Source: CAVQCT01 sp964371785 (GTDB lineage: Bacteria > Zixibacteria > MSB-5A5 > GN15 > FEB-12). From it: a DNA stretch of 64,000 bases. The notes beneath the pieces are model-generated. The model was given only the letters and a program-made list of their open reading frames with translations. It was not told the DNA's origin and searched no databases. This document shows positions 1-8,581 of this stretch, piece by piece. Made by a program: the position numbers and the translations under genes. The stretch lies in NCBI GenBank assembly GCA_964371785.1, contig CAYJOL010000004.1:310001-374000 (forward strand). The letters are read 5' to 3'. Within the stretch, counting starts at the first letter, position 1, and every line of letters begins with the position of its first letter.

Positions 1-2
1 GG

Positions 3-215
3 ATCTATTCGACTGACTTTTATGTGCAGCTGCAAACCGCGCGCATGATGCAAGAGATAGCGATCCAGAAGAAAGATAACTATATGCTGGGGCAAGCCCA
101 ACTGCTGTATGCTCATGCCGTAGAGGTAAACCGGTACCGGGCTGATCTAGCGAACAATCTGTACGAACAGACGATGAAACAGATGCAGGTCGGTGGCGGG
201 ACACCGAGTCGCTGA
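3..215 (+). CDS. C-terminal end of an unidentified protein, partial at left edge
   Basis: The frame is open from the left edge of the window and runs to a TGA at 213-215. The 70 visible residues are polar and probably helical, rich in Gln, Ala, Met and Tyr, and end in a short Gly/Thr/Ser tail. The start lies outside the window. A GTG at 24 is in frame but is only an internal codon, since I-Y-S-T-D-F-Y precedes it. I do not recognise the family; the long amphipathic helix is the kind seen in helical adaptor or efflux proteins, but that is weak. It ends five bases before the stop of the convergent superoxide dismutase gene. Confidence 0.45.
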   Translation: MYSTDFYVQLQTARMMQEIAIQKKDNYMLGQAQLLYAHAVEVNRYRADLANNLYEQTMKQMQVGGGTPSR

Positions 216-220
216 TACTG

Positions 221-802
221 TCATTTCTCAAAATTCGCGGCCACAAAGTCCCAGTTAACCAATTGCCAGAATGCGTTCAGGTATCCTGGTCGGGAATTGC
301 GGTAATCGATATAATACGCGTGCTCCCAGACATCGCAGGTAAGCAGGGGTATGTAGCCGTCTGTTAACGGGGTACACGCATTTGACATCGCCGTCACGCT
401 CATTGAACCATCGTCCTTCTTCATCAGCCAGCACCACCCTGACCCGAACAAGCCGACCGCAGCATCCGTAAAAATCCCTTTGAATGCGTCAAATGACCCG
501 AAAGTGCTTTCGAGATTGCGGGCAAACTTGCCGTCCGGGTGACCGGTGCTCTTGGGCGTGAAGCAGTTCCAGTAGAAAGTGTGATTGAAAACCTGGGCCG
601 CGTTGTTGAAGATGCCCCCCGATGCCTTGCGGATGATTTCTTCCAGCGTCGCATTCTCGTACGGCGTTCCCTGGATGAGAGAGTTCAACTTGTTGACATA
701 TGCCTGATGGTGTTTCCCGTAGTGGAAATCAATCGTTTCGGCCGAGATATGGGGAGCGAGCGCTTCTCGCGCGTATGGCAGTTTCGGGAGTTCATGCACC
801 AT
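221..802 (-). CDS. sodB: Iron superoxide dismutase
   Basis: Cytoplasmic Fe-type superoxide dismutase, converting superoxide to hydrogen peroxide and oxygen. The 193 residues match the family length. Metal ligands are visible as His27 (HYGKHH), His73 (NHTFYW), Asp156 and His160 (DVWEHAYYIDY). Gln69 in NNAAQVFNH is the active-site glutamine position typical of Fe rather than Mn enzymes. The start at 802 is supported by AGGAGG at 809-814 with a six-base spacer. Oddities are three extra cysteines near the active site (GSGWCWL, SNACTPL, LLTCDVW), where enteric FeSODs as I recall them carry other residues. It stands alone, divergent from the small gene at 1136 and convergent with the truncated gene at the left edge. 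Confidence 0.96.
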   Translation of the reverse strand: MVHELPKLPYAREALAPHISAETIDFHYGKHHQAYVNKLNSLIQGTPYENATLEEIIRKASGGIFNNAAQVFNHTFYWNCFTPKSTGHPDGKFARNLESTFGSFDAFKGIFTDAAVGLFGSGWCWLMKKDDGSMSVTAMSNACTPLTDGYIPLLTCDVWEHAYYIDYRNSRPGYLNAFWQLVNWDFVAANFEK

Positions 803-850
803 GTGAATCCTCCTGTCAACTTTGCGGATGTTTGGCTCTGATCTCTCAGT

Positions 851-879
851 AGATTACGCGCACAAAAATGGATTGTCAA
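851..879 (-). promoter_or_regulatory. Predicted sigma-70 promoter of sodB
   Basis: On the minus strand TTGACA (874-879) is followed by a 17-base spacer and TAATCT (851-856), a weak -10. Transcription would begin near 845, giving a leader of about 43 bases that contains the AGGAGG ribosome site. The rest of the 803-1135 gap holds only the putative promoter and inverted repeat described for the next gene. Confidence 0.45.
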
Positions 880-1068
880 CTCCTAATTCAGTTCTCGGTG
901 AAGTAAAGACCTTTCCGTTGCTTCCGGTTAGGAATCTCAATACGGAGTGATTTACCTACGATAGGGTCCGGCCGCACTTTATTTTGCGAAAAATCCAAAA
1001 TATGAAACTCAGGACTATTCAAAACCGTTATAGATTATATTCAGGGACGGTATTAGACTCAGTTTTAG

Positions 1069-1105
1069 TTGACTTCACGGCGAAAAGTAACTATTGCATA
1101 GTTAC
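1069..1105 (+). promoter_or_regulatory. Possible promoter with a 7-bp inverted repeat upstream of the 1136 gene
   Basis: TTGACT at 1069-1074 and TATTGC at 1092-1097 are 17 bases apart, a plausible but weak promoter. The -10 lies inside a perfect inverted repeat, GTAACTA (1087-1093) and TAGTTAC (1099-1105) around a five-base centre. This is where a repressor would block RNA polymerase. No regulator gene is adjacent, so the assignment is only positional. Confidence 0.3.
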
Positions 1106-1135
1106 GCCTGATGTTTGAACCAGTGAGAGGCTGAT

Positions 1136-1393
1136 ATGGAAATTGGTCTGGTCTATTCGAGTAAAGATCCGCGACAGCGGGAAGCCCGCGATTTTGTACG
1201 CCAGTTCGTGCAGGACCGCGGAATTCTCGCCCGTATCTACGAATCCGACCAACCGGTTGACTCTCCTACCCTGATAATCAATGGACAGGCTCTGACCGAC
1301 CTGCGCAAGCAGTCCCGCGACAAAGGTCATTCCATCTTCCCGTCGATTAAAGAGATAGCGAGAGCTCTCGACCGGTATACGTGGTCGCTCTGA
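1136..1393 (+). CDS. Small thioredoxin-fold-like protein without a CxxC
   Basis: An 85-residue soluble protein. The start is supported by GAGAGG seven bases upstream. The pattern is that of a minimal thioredoxin/glutaredoxin fold: an N-terminal strand (IGLVYSS), a helix (REARDFVRQFV), a strand (ARIYES), then a loop carrying a proline ahead of a strand (VDSPTLIINGQ) like the cis-Pro of the fold, and a final helix. There is no cysteine anywhere, so it cannot act as a thiol oxidoreductase and is more likely a binding or regulatory module. It is divergent from sodB, which suggests but does not show a stress role. The fold call is an inference from pattern only. Confidence 0.6.
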   Translation: MEIGLVYSSKDPRQREARDFVRQFVQDRGILARIYESDQPVDSPTLIINGQALTDLRKQSRDKGHSIFPSIKEIARALDRYTWSL

Positions 1394-1461
1394 GACGGTC
1401 TTACTTAGAAGTCACCCAAATTAATAGTGTAAAGCAAGTTCCAGGTGATCGCTGCTTCCGA

Positions 1462-2802
1462 TCAAGCGTTAACCTGGGTATCCAGAAATGCTTTGATTTC
1501 GCCTATCTTCAGCCGTTTCTGCTCCATAGAGTCACGGTCGCGAAGAGTCATGGTGTCGTCCTGAAGCGTCTGGCCGTCAATCGTGATGCAATACGGGCAA
1601 CCCGCTTCGTCCATACGGGCGTATCTTCGGCCGATCGCCCCGGATACATCATAGAATACTTTGAACTGCTTTTTGAGATCGTGGTATACTTTCTCAGCAA
1701 ATTCCGGCATGCCGTCTTTTTTCACCAGTGGAAAAATGGCTGCTTTGATCGGGGCAATTTTCGGTGAAAGCCGCAGGAAGACACGCAGTTCCCCGCTGAC
1801 CTCGACCTCGTCGTATCCGTTCACGAGCAGGGTCAGTAAGGTGCGGTCACACCCCGCTGAGGTTTCTATAATATACGGAATGAACTTCTCAGTGTACCGA
1901 TCATCCATATAGCGAAGGTCCTTCTTGCTCGCCTCCATGTGCCGGCTCAAGTCGAAATCGGTGCGATTATGGATACCTTCGAGCTCCTGCCATCCAAACG
2001 GATACTCGAATTCGATGTCGTAGGCCGCTTTGGCATAGTGGGCCAGCTCTTTCTCAGTGTGCTGGTGCCATCGGAGTTTGCTCATGTTAATGCCAAGAGA
2101 CTCATACCACTTCCAGCGCTCCTGCCGCCAGTACTCGAACCACTGCTCATCTTCGGACGGATGGATGAAGAACTGCATTTCCATTTGTTCGAATTCGCGG
2201 GTTCGGAAAATGAAATTCCCCGGAGTAATCTCGTTACGGAAAGCCTTGCCGATCTGGGCAATGCCGAAGGGAACTTTTTGTCGCGACGAGTTCTTGACAT
2301 TCAGGAAGTTAACATAAATGCCCTGAGCCGTTTCCGGACGCATAAAGACAACACTGGCCTCGTCTTCTACCGGCCCCATGAAAGTCTTGAACATGAGGTT
2401 GAACTTCCGCGCCTCGGTCAACTCGCCGCCGCACTCCAGGGGGGATTTCGATGGTTTCAGCGGACAGCGGGCTTCTTCGAGTTTGTCCGCCCTGAACCTT
2501 GCCTTGCACTTCTTGCAGTCGACCATCGGGTCGGTAAACTCTGCCACGTGGCCGGAGGTATGCCAGACCTGCGGATGCATAAGAATCGCAGCATCAAGAC
2601 CTTCGATGTCATCGCGCCGGTTGGTCATCGCATTCCACCAGTAGTTCTTCAGATTTCGCTTCAATTCGGCGCCCAGTGGACCATAATCCCAGCACGAGCC
2701 GAGTCCGCCATAGATTTCACTTGAAGGAAAGACAAAACCGCGTCGTTTACACAGCGATACCAGTTTGTCCATTGTATCATTCGTGTTGGGATTGTTGGCC
2801 AT
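1462..2802 (-). CDS. glyS: Glycyl-tRNA synthetase, single-chain homodimeric type
   Basis: Class II aminoacyl-tRNA synthetase charging tRNA-Gly with glycine. The 446-residue length is that of the eukaryote/archaea-like alpha2 form found in many bacteria, not the alpha2beta2 form. Visible features are the N-terminal GGLGSCWDYGPLG segment, motif 2 (FRNEITPGNFIFRTREFEQ), motif 3 (ETSAGCDRTLL) and a C-terminal anticodon-binding domain (about 350-446). The CKKCKARF pair near residue 97 and a later cysteine suggest the zinc-binding insertion. It is the last gene of an apparent operon ftsB-like, recO, glyS, with nine bases separating it from recO. An internal ATG at 2772 (MDKLVSL) is an alternative start. 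Confidence 0.96.
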   Translation of the reverse strand: MANNPNTNDTMDKLVSLCKRRGFVFPSSEIYGGLGSCWDYGPLGAELKRNLKNYWWNAMTNRRDDIEGLDAAILMHPQVWHTSGHVAEFTDPMVDCKKCKARFRADKLEEARCPLKPSKSPLECGGELTEARKFNLMFKTFMGPVEDEASVVFMRPETAQGIYVNFLNVKNSSRQKVPFGIAQIGKAFRNEITPGNFIFRTREFEQMEMQFFIHPSEDEQWFEYWRQERWKWYESLGINMSKLRWHQHTEKELAHYAKAAYDIEFEYPFGWQELEGIHNRTDFDLSRHMEASKKDLRYMDDRYTEKFIPYIIETSAGCDRTLLTLLVNGYDEVEVSGELRVFLRLSPKIAPIKAAIFPLVKKDGMPEFAEKVYHDLKKQFKVFYDVSGAIGRRYARMDEAGCPYCITIDGQTLQDDTMTLRDRDSMEQKRLKIGEIKAFLDTQVNA

Positions 2803-2811
2803 GGCCTTCTT

Positions 2812-3606
2812 TTATCCTATACTTTGTGCGTTCTTCAACTTCTCTATAAACTCAAGCGACTTAAGCTCGGACTTGAGCCCGGTCTGGTTGCCCACGAATC
2901 TGGTCAGGGCATCAAGCAGTTTCACCGCCTCGGCGAAGCTCACCGGCAGGGTGGCCGCCTCGCTCAACGAGGCAGTCTGCAGAGCCACGAGCAGCTTGTG
3001 GCTGTCGCTGGAGAAGCTAATATAATAATCTCCGGGCTTTTGGCAAGCGGGACATACAAACCCGCCCCGATCCACCCCAAACATCTTCTCCCCGCTCTCT
3101 CCCGAAATCGCGGCAAATTCCTTGCTGCAAGAAGCGCAGTAAGCCAATGATGGGTGGTAGCCCAACTGGGAAAGCAATCTCAGGTAATAGGCCACAAACA
3201 CGGCCGGCAGAAAGCGCCGGTCTACCTCATCCATATATCTGAGAAAACTGACAAAATAATTGTACAGTGCTCGCTGTGGCTCTTCTTCGGGCAAAAGAAG
3301 GTTGAGCAACTCACAGCCAGCGGAAGCATAAGCCAGGCGACCCAACGTACCTTCTTTCTCGAATGAGAAAGCCTCCAGCAATTCGACATCAGAAATGTAC
3401 CCATTCGATTCCTTTTCGGAATGATAGAAGGTGATCTCCGATCGGGTAAATGGTACCAGGCGGCCGCGACGAGATTTGATGCTTCGCCCGCCCTTGTCAA
3501 CCAGCGCAATTCGGCCGAATTCCATGGAGAAAAACACGACCGTACGCGAGGACTCGGACCAGTTAAAGGTCTTCAGAATAACTGCTTCGGATTTTTCCAG
3601 TGACAT
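2812..3606 (-). CDS. recO: DNA repair protein RecO
   Basis: Recombination mediator that loads RecA on SSB-coated single-stranded DNA together with RecR (RecFOR pathway). From the ATG at 3606 the protein has 264 residues, close to the family norm. It shows the N-terminal OB fold (KSEAVILKTFNWSESSRTV, DKGGRSIKSRRG) and a zinc site in the C-terminal half (YCASC and VCPAC). The open frame runs further upstream to 3735, but that extension overlaps the ftsB-like gene and reads as low-complexity Ser/Thr, so I reject it. It lies seven bases after the ftsB-like gene and nine before glyS, consistent with co-transcription. Confidence 0.9.
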   Translation of the reverse strand: MSLEKSEAVILKTFNWSESSRTVVFFSMEFGRIALVDKGGRSIKSRRGRLVPFTRSEITFYHSEKESNGYISDVELLEAFSFEKEGTLGRLAYASAGCELLNLLLPEEEPQRALYNYFVSFLRYMDEVDRRFLPAVFVAYYLRLLSQLGYHPSLAYCASCSKEFAAISGESGEKMFGVDRGGFVCPACQKPGDYYISFSSDSHKLLVALQTASLSEAATLPVSFAEAVKLLDALTRFVGNQTGLKSELKSLEFIEKLKNAQSIG

Positions 3607-3613
3607 ACCGACA

Positions 3614-3979
3614 CTACTGACCGCGGTAGCGGTAGATGATCTCGTTGGGGTAGACCATGTGGTAGCGGGTGCGGGCAAGAAATTCAATGTAGTCTGCGTC
3701 GTCGAGCAACATATCCCTGATTCGTTCGGAGTCAATCAGGTCGGCCAGTTCGGCCCTGTTGGTCTGGATGAGTGAATTGCGTTCCATTTCGAGTCGGACA
3801 ATCCGGGGAATGCCGTATGTCCCGCTCATCACGGAATACAGGAAAAACAGCCCTATTATCAGAAACCCGTACTTTACGAGCTTACGGCGAAGACGAAGGT
3901 CGGTTCCGGAGAGCCGCTTGATGAAATTATCCATCAACGGCGTCAGAAATGAAGATGATTGTTTTACTCTTCGCGGCAT
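3614..3979 (-). CDS. FtsB/DivIC-type septum formation initiator
   Basis: A 121-residue bitopic membrane protein of the FtsB/DivIC family, which with FtsL and FtsQ activates septal wall synthesis at the divisome. A basic N-terminal cytoplasmic part (about 1-35) is followed by one membrane helix (YGFLIIGLFFLYSVMSG, about 37-53), a short periplasmic coiled coil (VRLEMERNSLIQTNRAEL), and the family's terminal signature region (DDADYIEFLARTRYHMVYPNE). It is the first gene of the run towards recO and glyS and is divergent from pilT. Confidence 0.85.
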   Translation of the reverse strand: MPRRVKQSSSFLTPLMDNFIKRLSGTDLRLRRKLVKYGFLIIGLFFLYSVMSGTYGIPRIVRLEMERNSLIQTNRAELADLIDSERIRDMLLDDADYIEFLARTRYHMVYPNEIIYRYRGQ

Positions 3980-4212
3980 AGCGCCAATTAAGACGGGCTT
4001 ATAATTCGACGCAAGAAAAAAACTGCGTGCTAAGGCGTTCAGTCGAATTAAACACTGAAAATTGAGGCGCAGATTCTGATATCCCTGCGTTTATTGGTCG
4101 TCTGTGCAAATACTGAACAGCCACTTCCGGCTCGGCCTGGACTCACATTTTCCCCGATTCATCCGATAATTACATTGATAGGGAACAAACTTTCTGAAGC
4201 GACGATTCGTGT

Positions 4213-5298
4213 ATGGCAACAATTGATAACCTGCTGGCAATCATAAAGGACGCCGAGGCTTCGGACCTCCACCTTACCGCGGGCTCGGTACCGGTAGTAC
4301 GAGTCAACGGGCAACTTGAAAAAACCCGGCATAAAAAACTCTCCAGCGAGAATATCAAGCAGCTCCTTTACGAACTGCTGTCCGATGATCAGATTCGGCA
4401 GTTCGAGCGAACGGGGGACCTTGACTTCGCCTACGGCATTAGATCGCTGGCCCGATTCCGCATCAACATGTACAAGATGCATTCCGGTATTGGCGCCGCT
4501 ATCAGATTGATACCCGACACGGTACTCCCGCTCGCGCATCTTGGATTCTCAGATACCATCAGCAAGCTCGCCGAGAGCAAATCCGGGCTGATCCTGGTCA
4601 CTGGACCGACGAATTCCGGCAAGACGACCACGCTCGCGGCGCTGGTCGATCACATCAATACAAAATTCTCGAAACATATAATCACCCTGGAAGATCCGAT
4701 CGAGTATATCCACGAGAACAAGAACTCCCTGATCTCGCAGCGTCAGATCGGTATGCACTCCCAGACCACCGCAACCGCGCTTCGCGCCGCCTTGCGCGAA
4801 GACCCCGACGTTGTTCTGGTCGGAGAAATGCGAGATACAGAGACAATCTCGCTTGCAGTGACGGCGGCAGAGGTCGGCCTGCTGGTCCTGGGTACTTTAC
4901 ATACGAACAATGCGGTGGGGACGATCAGCCGGGTTATCGACGTCTTTCCTTCGGATCAGCAACAGCAGATCAGAATTATGCTGGCCGAATCACTGCTGGG
5001 GATAGTGTCCCAGCAGCTTCTCCGACGGGCCGATAATATGGGCAGGACGGTGGCCTATGAGTTGATGACGCGAACTACTTCGATTGCCACATTGATACGT
5101 GAAAACAAGTCACACCAGATTTCTTCGGCAATTCAGACTGGTCGAAAATATGGCATGCGGCTGCTTGACACTCACCTTCATGCGCTGGTCGATTCCGGGA
5201 TGATAACCACCGAAGAAGCGGTCAGGGTGGCAATTGACCCGTCACAGTTCTACGCCAAGGCCGATCACGAAGCAAAACAGGAGCTGGCTGAAGTCTAA
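4213..5298 (+). CDS. pilT: PilT-type pilus retraction ATPase
   Basis: Hexameric cytoplasmic ATPase that powers type IV pilus retraction (twitching motility). The 361 residues match PilT/PilU. Visible are the N-terminal PAS-like domain (SDLHLTAGSVPVVRVNG), Walker A (GPTNSGKT, 131-138, with Asn where Gly is usual), the Asp box (LEDPIEYIHENK), the Walker B region ending DPDVVLVGEMRD, the His box (GTLHTNNA), and a C-terminal LIRENKSHQI stretch matching the AIRNLIRE motif of PilT. Its stop codon shares a base with the next start (TAATG), so the two genes are translationally coupled. No other pilus genes lie in the window. PilU or a PilT paralogue cannot be excluded. Confidence 0.92.
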   Translation: MATIDNLLAIIKDAEASDLHLTAGSVPVVRVNGQLEKTRHKKLSSENIKQLLYELLSDDQIRQFERTGDLDFAYGIRSLARFRINMYKMHSGIGAAIRLIPDTVLPLAHLGFSDTISKLAESKSGLILVTGPTNSGKTTTLAALVDHINTKFSKHIITLEDPIEYIHENKNSLISQRQIGMHSQTTATALRAALREDPDVVLVGEMRDTETISLAVTAAEVGLLVLGTLHTNNAVGTISRVIDVFPSDQQQQIRIMLAESLLGIVSQQLLRRADNMGRTVAYELMTRTTSIATLIRENKSHQISSAIQTGRKYGMRLLDTHLHALVDSGMITTEEAVRVAIDPSQFYAKADHEAKQELAEV

Positions 5299-7445
5299 TG
5301 GGACCAAAAACGAAGAAACTCCGGCTCGATGAAATCCTGGTCCGCGAGGGAATTGTCTCTGAAAGCCAGGTCAAAGAGGCTTTGCTTCGGCAAAAAGCGC
5401 ACGGCGGCAAGTTGGGCTCCCAGCTTCTCTACCACCGGTACATCGATGAAACCGGGTTGGTTCGGGCACTGGCTAAACAGCTTAACTGCGAAGGAGTTGT
5501 GCTTTCCAACCTGGATATCCCGGATATAATTGTCAAGTTTATCCCGGCCCGCGTTGCCATTGCCCGCAAGGTTATTCCATTTGATTATGATATCGAATCC
5601 AATACGATAAAAATCGCCTGCGAGGATCCGACGGATACTTTGCTGATCAACGAGCTGAATTTCGTAGCTCGAGGCAAAAAGATTAAATTATATGTGGCGG
5701 CGGAGCTGGCTCTCAACACCGCTATCGCGCGCTACTATCTTGGTCGAGACACCTCACTTGACAAAAACCTGCTGCTTGAAATCCCCGAGGGTGTGACAGA
5801 CACCGGCAAGATTGCGCTCGATGCCGCAGTGGTGGAAAGAAGCGACGAAGACTCTAATTTCTCGCGCGGAACGGTCCTGCTTGTCACGGACGAGGAATAC
5901 TCAGGCCCCATGCTTCAATCCCTGCTGGAACGGGACAATTTCAAAGTAATCGTTACCGACTCGGCCGACGATGCGATTGAAATGCTCGAGGACAAGACCT
6001 TTCACACTGTCTTTATCAAAGACACGGTGTCAGGAGATTACATCGACCTGATCGACCGGCTTCGCAAGCTTTCCCCGAGAACAGTTGTCCGCTACTATGA
6101 ATCTTCTTCCGCATTGCTGATGGAACAGGATTCACAAAAGGTGGAGGGCAACCTCTTAATCAGAAACCTCGACCTCTTCACGTCGCTTCTGTCGTCCAAA
6201 GAAAAACAGCCATTTAATCACAGCGCAACGGTGGGGAAATATGTCGAAAAGCTCTGTCGGCGGTTGGGACTGCCGTTCAAAGATTGTCTGTCGGTGATAA
6301 ATGCGGCATACGTGCACGACTTGGCGAAATATTACTATCACGACGATTCGGCTTCGGACCCGCGCAAGACGATCACGCTCACCATCAAGCTACTGAAGTC
6401 GCTCAATTACTCGCCGGTTGTAATTGAGACCCTCCGCTCAATGTACGTCGATCTGAAAGGAAAATACCAAAAGCGCCTCCCGATCGAAGTTCTTGGGGGA
6501 AACATAGTAACGATTGTCGATCTCTTCTGTGACAATATTCCCCCCAACGAGCGGCTTTCGTTGGACAAATTCGAGGCAATTCAGAAGAAATTTCGTGACC
6601 TGATCGGTAAGCTATTCCTGGTCGAGGTTGTTGAGGCGTTTATCGTCATGATAAAGGAAGAGATCCTGAACTTGAATACCGGTCAGTATTCGGGACAGGT
6701 AATGATTCTTGCCGAGGACCCGAACAGCCTGTATTCGGTGGAGTTTCGTCTCAAAAGCGAAGGGTTCCGATCATTCAAGGCGCACGACATTGATGCGTTT
6801 GCCGAACTGTACGAACGAAGCAGGCCCGATTTTGTAATCTTGATACCGTTTGTGGACCGTTCAGACATTCCTGAGTTCGTGACTAAACTTGTCGCTCACG
6901 GAGTCGACTATCACGCAACCCCGACCTTCCTTTTGGTCGACAGCTCACAGGCATCGGGCCTTACTCCAGTTCTTGAGCTCGGCATCGAAGACATCATTCC
7001 CGCCGACGGCAATTTTGACCTTCTGATGGCCAAAATTCGGAAGCTTCAGGCTCAAATTGACGCGCAAAACAAAAGAGATTTGGCTTCCGGAGAATCCGGC
7101 GGAGGCACCAAGGGCAGGTTGGCGGATATGAATCTGATCGACCTGTTGCAGGCTCTCGGCCCGAGTCGTCGGACAGTCAAGATTACCGTGAAGTCACCTT
7201 CCTCCGATAAGGGGGAACTTGTGTTATACCTGCTCCAGGGGCAAATTGTCTTCGCATCACTGGGCGAACTCTCCGGGCCGCCCGCGGTCTACGAAGCAAT
7301 CAGCTGGCTCGATGGCTCATGGACGGTGGAGCCGGTCAACGAAAATCAAATGCCCGACGCAAATAACGAACTGAGTAACGAATCAACCCTGATGGAAGGG
7401 TGTCGGTTGCTCGACGAGAAAACAAGAGCCGGACAGCTCATCTAA
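5298..7445 (+). CDS. MshEN / degenerate receiver / HD / DUF4388 multidomain protein
   Basis: A 715-residue cytoplasmic signalling protein coupled to pilT. Domains read in order: a tandem MshEN motif of two 24-residue units (R9-Q32 and K38-Q61) separated by exactly five residues, the arrangement that binds c-di-GMP in MshE-type ATPases, inside a T2SSE-N-like domain to about 150; a receiver-like domain (about 190-275) without a clear phosphorylation pocket; an HD-type helical domain (about 305-440) keeping VHDLAK but lacking the HxxHH and GYP motifs of active HD-GYP phosphodiesterases; a second degenerate receiver (about 460-590); and a C-terminal DUF4388 domain (GRLADMNLIDLLQAL onward). It looks like a non-catalytic scaffold reading c-di-GMP for the pilus machine. 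Its end overlaps the convergent TPR gene by four bases. Confidence 0.85.
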   Translation: MGPKTKKLRLDEILVREGIVSESQVKEALLRQKAHGGKLGSQLLYHRYIDETGLVRALAKQLNCEGVVLSNLDIPDIIVKFIPARVAIARKVIPFDYDIESNTIKIACEDPTDTLLINELNFVARGKKIKLYVAAELALNTAIARYYLGRDTSLDKNLLLEIPEGVTDTGKIALDAAVVERSDEDSNFSRGTVLLVTDEEYSGPMLQSLLERDNFKVIVTDSADDAIEMLEDKTFHTVFIKDTVSGDYIDLIDRLRKLSPRTVVRYYESSSALLMEQDSQKVEGNLLIRNLDLFTSLLSSKEKQPFNHSATVGKYVEKLCRRLGLPFKDCLSVINAAYVHDLAKYYYHDDSASDPRKTITLTIKLLKSLNYSPVVIETLRSMYVDLKGKYQKRLPIEVLGGNIVTIVDLFCDNIPPNERLSLDKFEAIQKKFRDLIGKLFLVEVVEAFIVMIKEEILNLNTGQYSGQVMILAEDPNSLYSVEFRLKSEGFRSFKAHDIDAFAELYERSRPDFVILIPFVDRSDIPEFVTKLVAHGVDYHATPTFLLVDSSQASGLTPVLELGIEDIIPADGNFDLLMAKIRKLQAQIDAQNKRDLASGESGGGTKGRLADMNLIDLLQALGPSRRTVKITVKSPSSDKGELVLYLLQGQIVFASLGELSGPPAVYEAISWLDGSWTVEPVNENQMPDANNELSNESTLMEGCRLLDEKTRAGQLI

Positions 7446-8524
7446 TACCCGGCCCGTTCGGGCTGATCCTTGGCCCGCCGGTCAAGATATCCTATTTTCG
7501 AACGCTGGCGTTTCAAAGTCTCATCGGGAATTCGGTTGTAGTACCGAGGTAACTCGAGGGCTACCCGGGTCGCGGCGGAGTCATTATCCAACTTATCATA
7601 ACACTGGCAAAGGTCGTAGTCACACTCAATCAGGTTAAAGAAATTCCCCGGTTTTTTGGTCAGACTCCTTCTGAGACGCTCATAAACCGCCGCAGCTTCG
7701 GCGAACTGTTTGTTGTCGAAGTATGCCTCGGCCAGCGGCCACAGAAACAGTCTGCCCTCCGGATACTGATTGAACATCTCACGGGAAATTGTGATCACGG
7801 AATCGTATTCGTCCTGATCAAGCCAGATATATATAAGAGCGTTCCTCGCAGTGGCTGCCGATATTCGGGAGGAATCAACCGTGAGGTACAGCTCCTGAAT
7901 CCCTTTCTGCTTATCGTTGCTGAAGATTCTGAACATGCGTAGAATTCCGGCTTTCGCTGACTTCCAGTAATGGTACATTCCTAACCCCCCATACAGGTCA
8001 TAGACCGTACTGTCAATTGAAAGTCCTTTCACATACGCCGATTTCGCCTTCAGTCCGAGACGCAAGGCTGAGGCGAAGGATCCGAATCGGGATTCCCAGA
8101 GAGATTGGTATGCCCTGGCATCACCTATTATCAGGTACATCCAGGCAGTTTTCTCCGGGTGAGTAGAGTCAATCTGGCTCTGGGCGAGGGAAATGGCTGA
8201 ATCCGCCAGTAAATGAAATTGGGCGGGGTACAAATTGTCTTCGGCATCGGTCATCTCGGCCATATATGCCCCGGCTCTAAACAGGTATCCGATTGGGTCT
8301 GCCGGATGCGCGAGGATGAAGGAATCTAACGAATGCCCGGCGAGGTCAAACCGGCCATTGAACAAGTTTGACTGCGCCGCCAGCAGCATCTTCTGAATCG
8401 CTGAATCCGGATATTCTGCGAAGGCTGTGTTCACCATGAACAACAGGATTGACAACGGCACAAGAAAGGACCGATGCAACGCACGGCAATGTGGGGGTCC
8501 GACTGATGAGTGAAAGTGAATCAT
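7442..8524 (-). CDS. Exported tetratricopeptide-repeat protein
   Basis: A 360-residue protein with a long basic N-region and a signal peptide (SFLVPLSILLFMVNTAFA, probable cleavage before EYP near residue 37). The mature part is a helical repeat protein with TPR-like units (for example LAEAYFDNKQFAEAAAVYERL). It is probably periplasmic or outer-membrane associated and serves as a protein-binding platform. No enzyme motif is visible. It lies downstream of the anti-sigma gene in the same direction with a 57-base gap, so it may be the third gene of the sigma-factor operon. Its 3-prime end overlaps the convergent DUF4388 gene by four bases. The specific function is unknown. Confidence 0.8.
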   Translation of the reverse strand: MIHFHSSVGPPHCRALHRSFLVPLSILLFMVNTAFAEYPDSAIQKMLLAAQSNLFNGRFDLAGHSLDSFILAHPADPIGYLFRAGAYMAEMTDAEDNLYPAQFHLLADSAISLAQSQIDSTHPEKTAWMYLIIGDARAYQSLWESRFGSFASALRLGLKAKSAYVKGLSIDSTVYDLYGGLGMYHYWKSAKAGILRMFRIFSNDKQKGIQELYLTVDSSRISAATARNALIYIWLDQDEYDSVITISREMFNQYPEGRLFLWPLAEAYFDNKQFAEAAAVYERLRRSLTKKPGNFFNLIECDYDLCQCYDKLDNDSAATRVALELPRYYNRIPDETLKRQRSKIGYLDRRAKDQPERAGY

Positions 8525-8581
8525 CAGCCATAGAAAATGAAAGATGAGTATTTAGGGCAAGATTAAACTGTCGGCCCACGA

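Noticed and set aside
1939..2724. 261-residue plus-strand frame
   Set aside because: Lies antisense within glyS, which has all class II motifs; no ribosome site and no domain.
3607..3735. Longer N-terminus for recO
   Set aside because: Overlaps the FtsB-like gene and is low-complexity; the family start is MSLEKSEAVILK at 3606.
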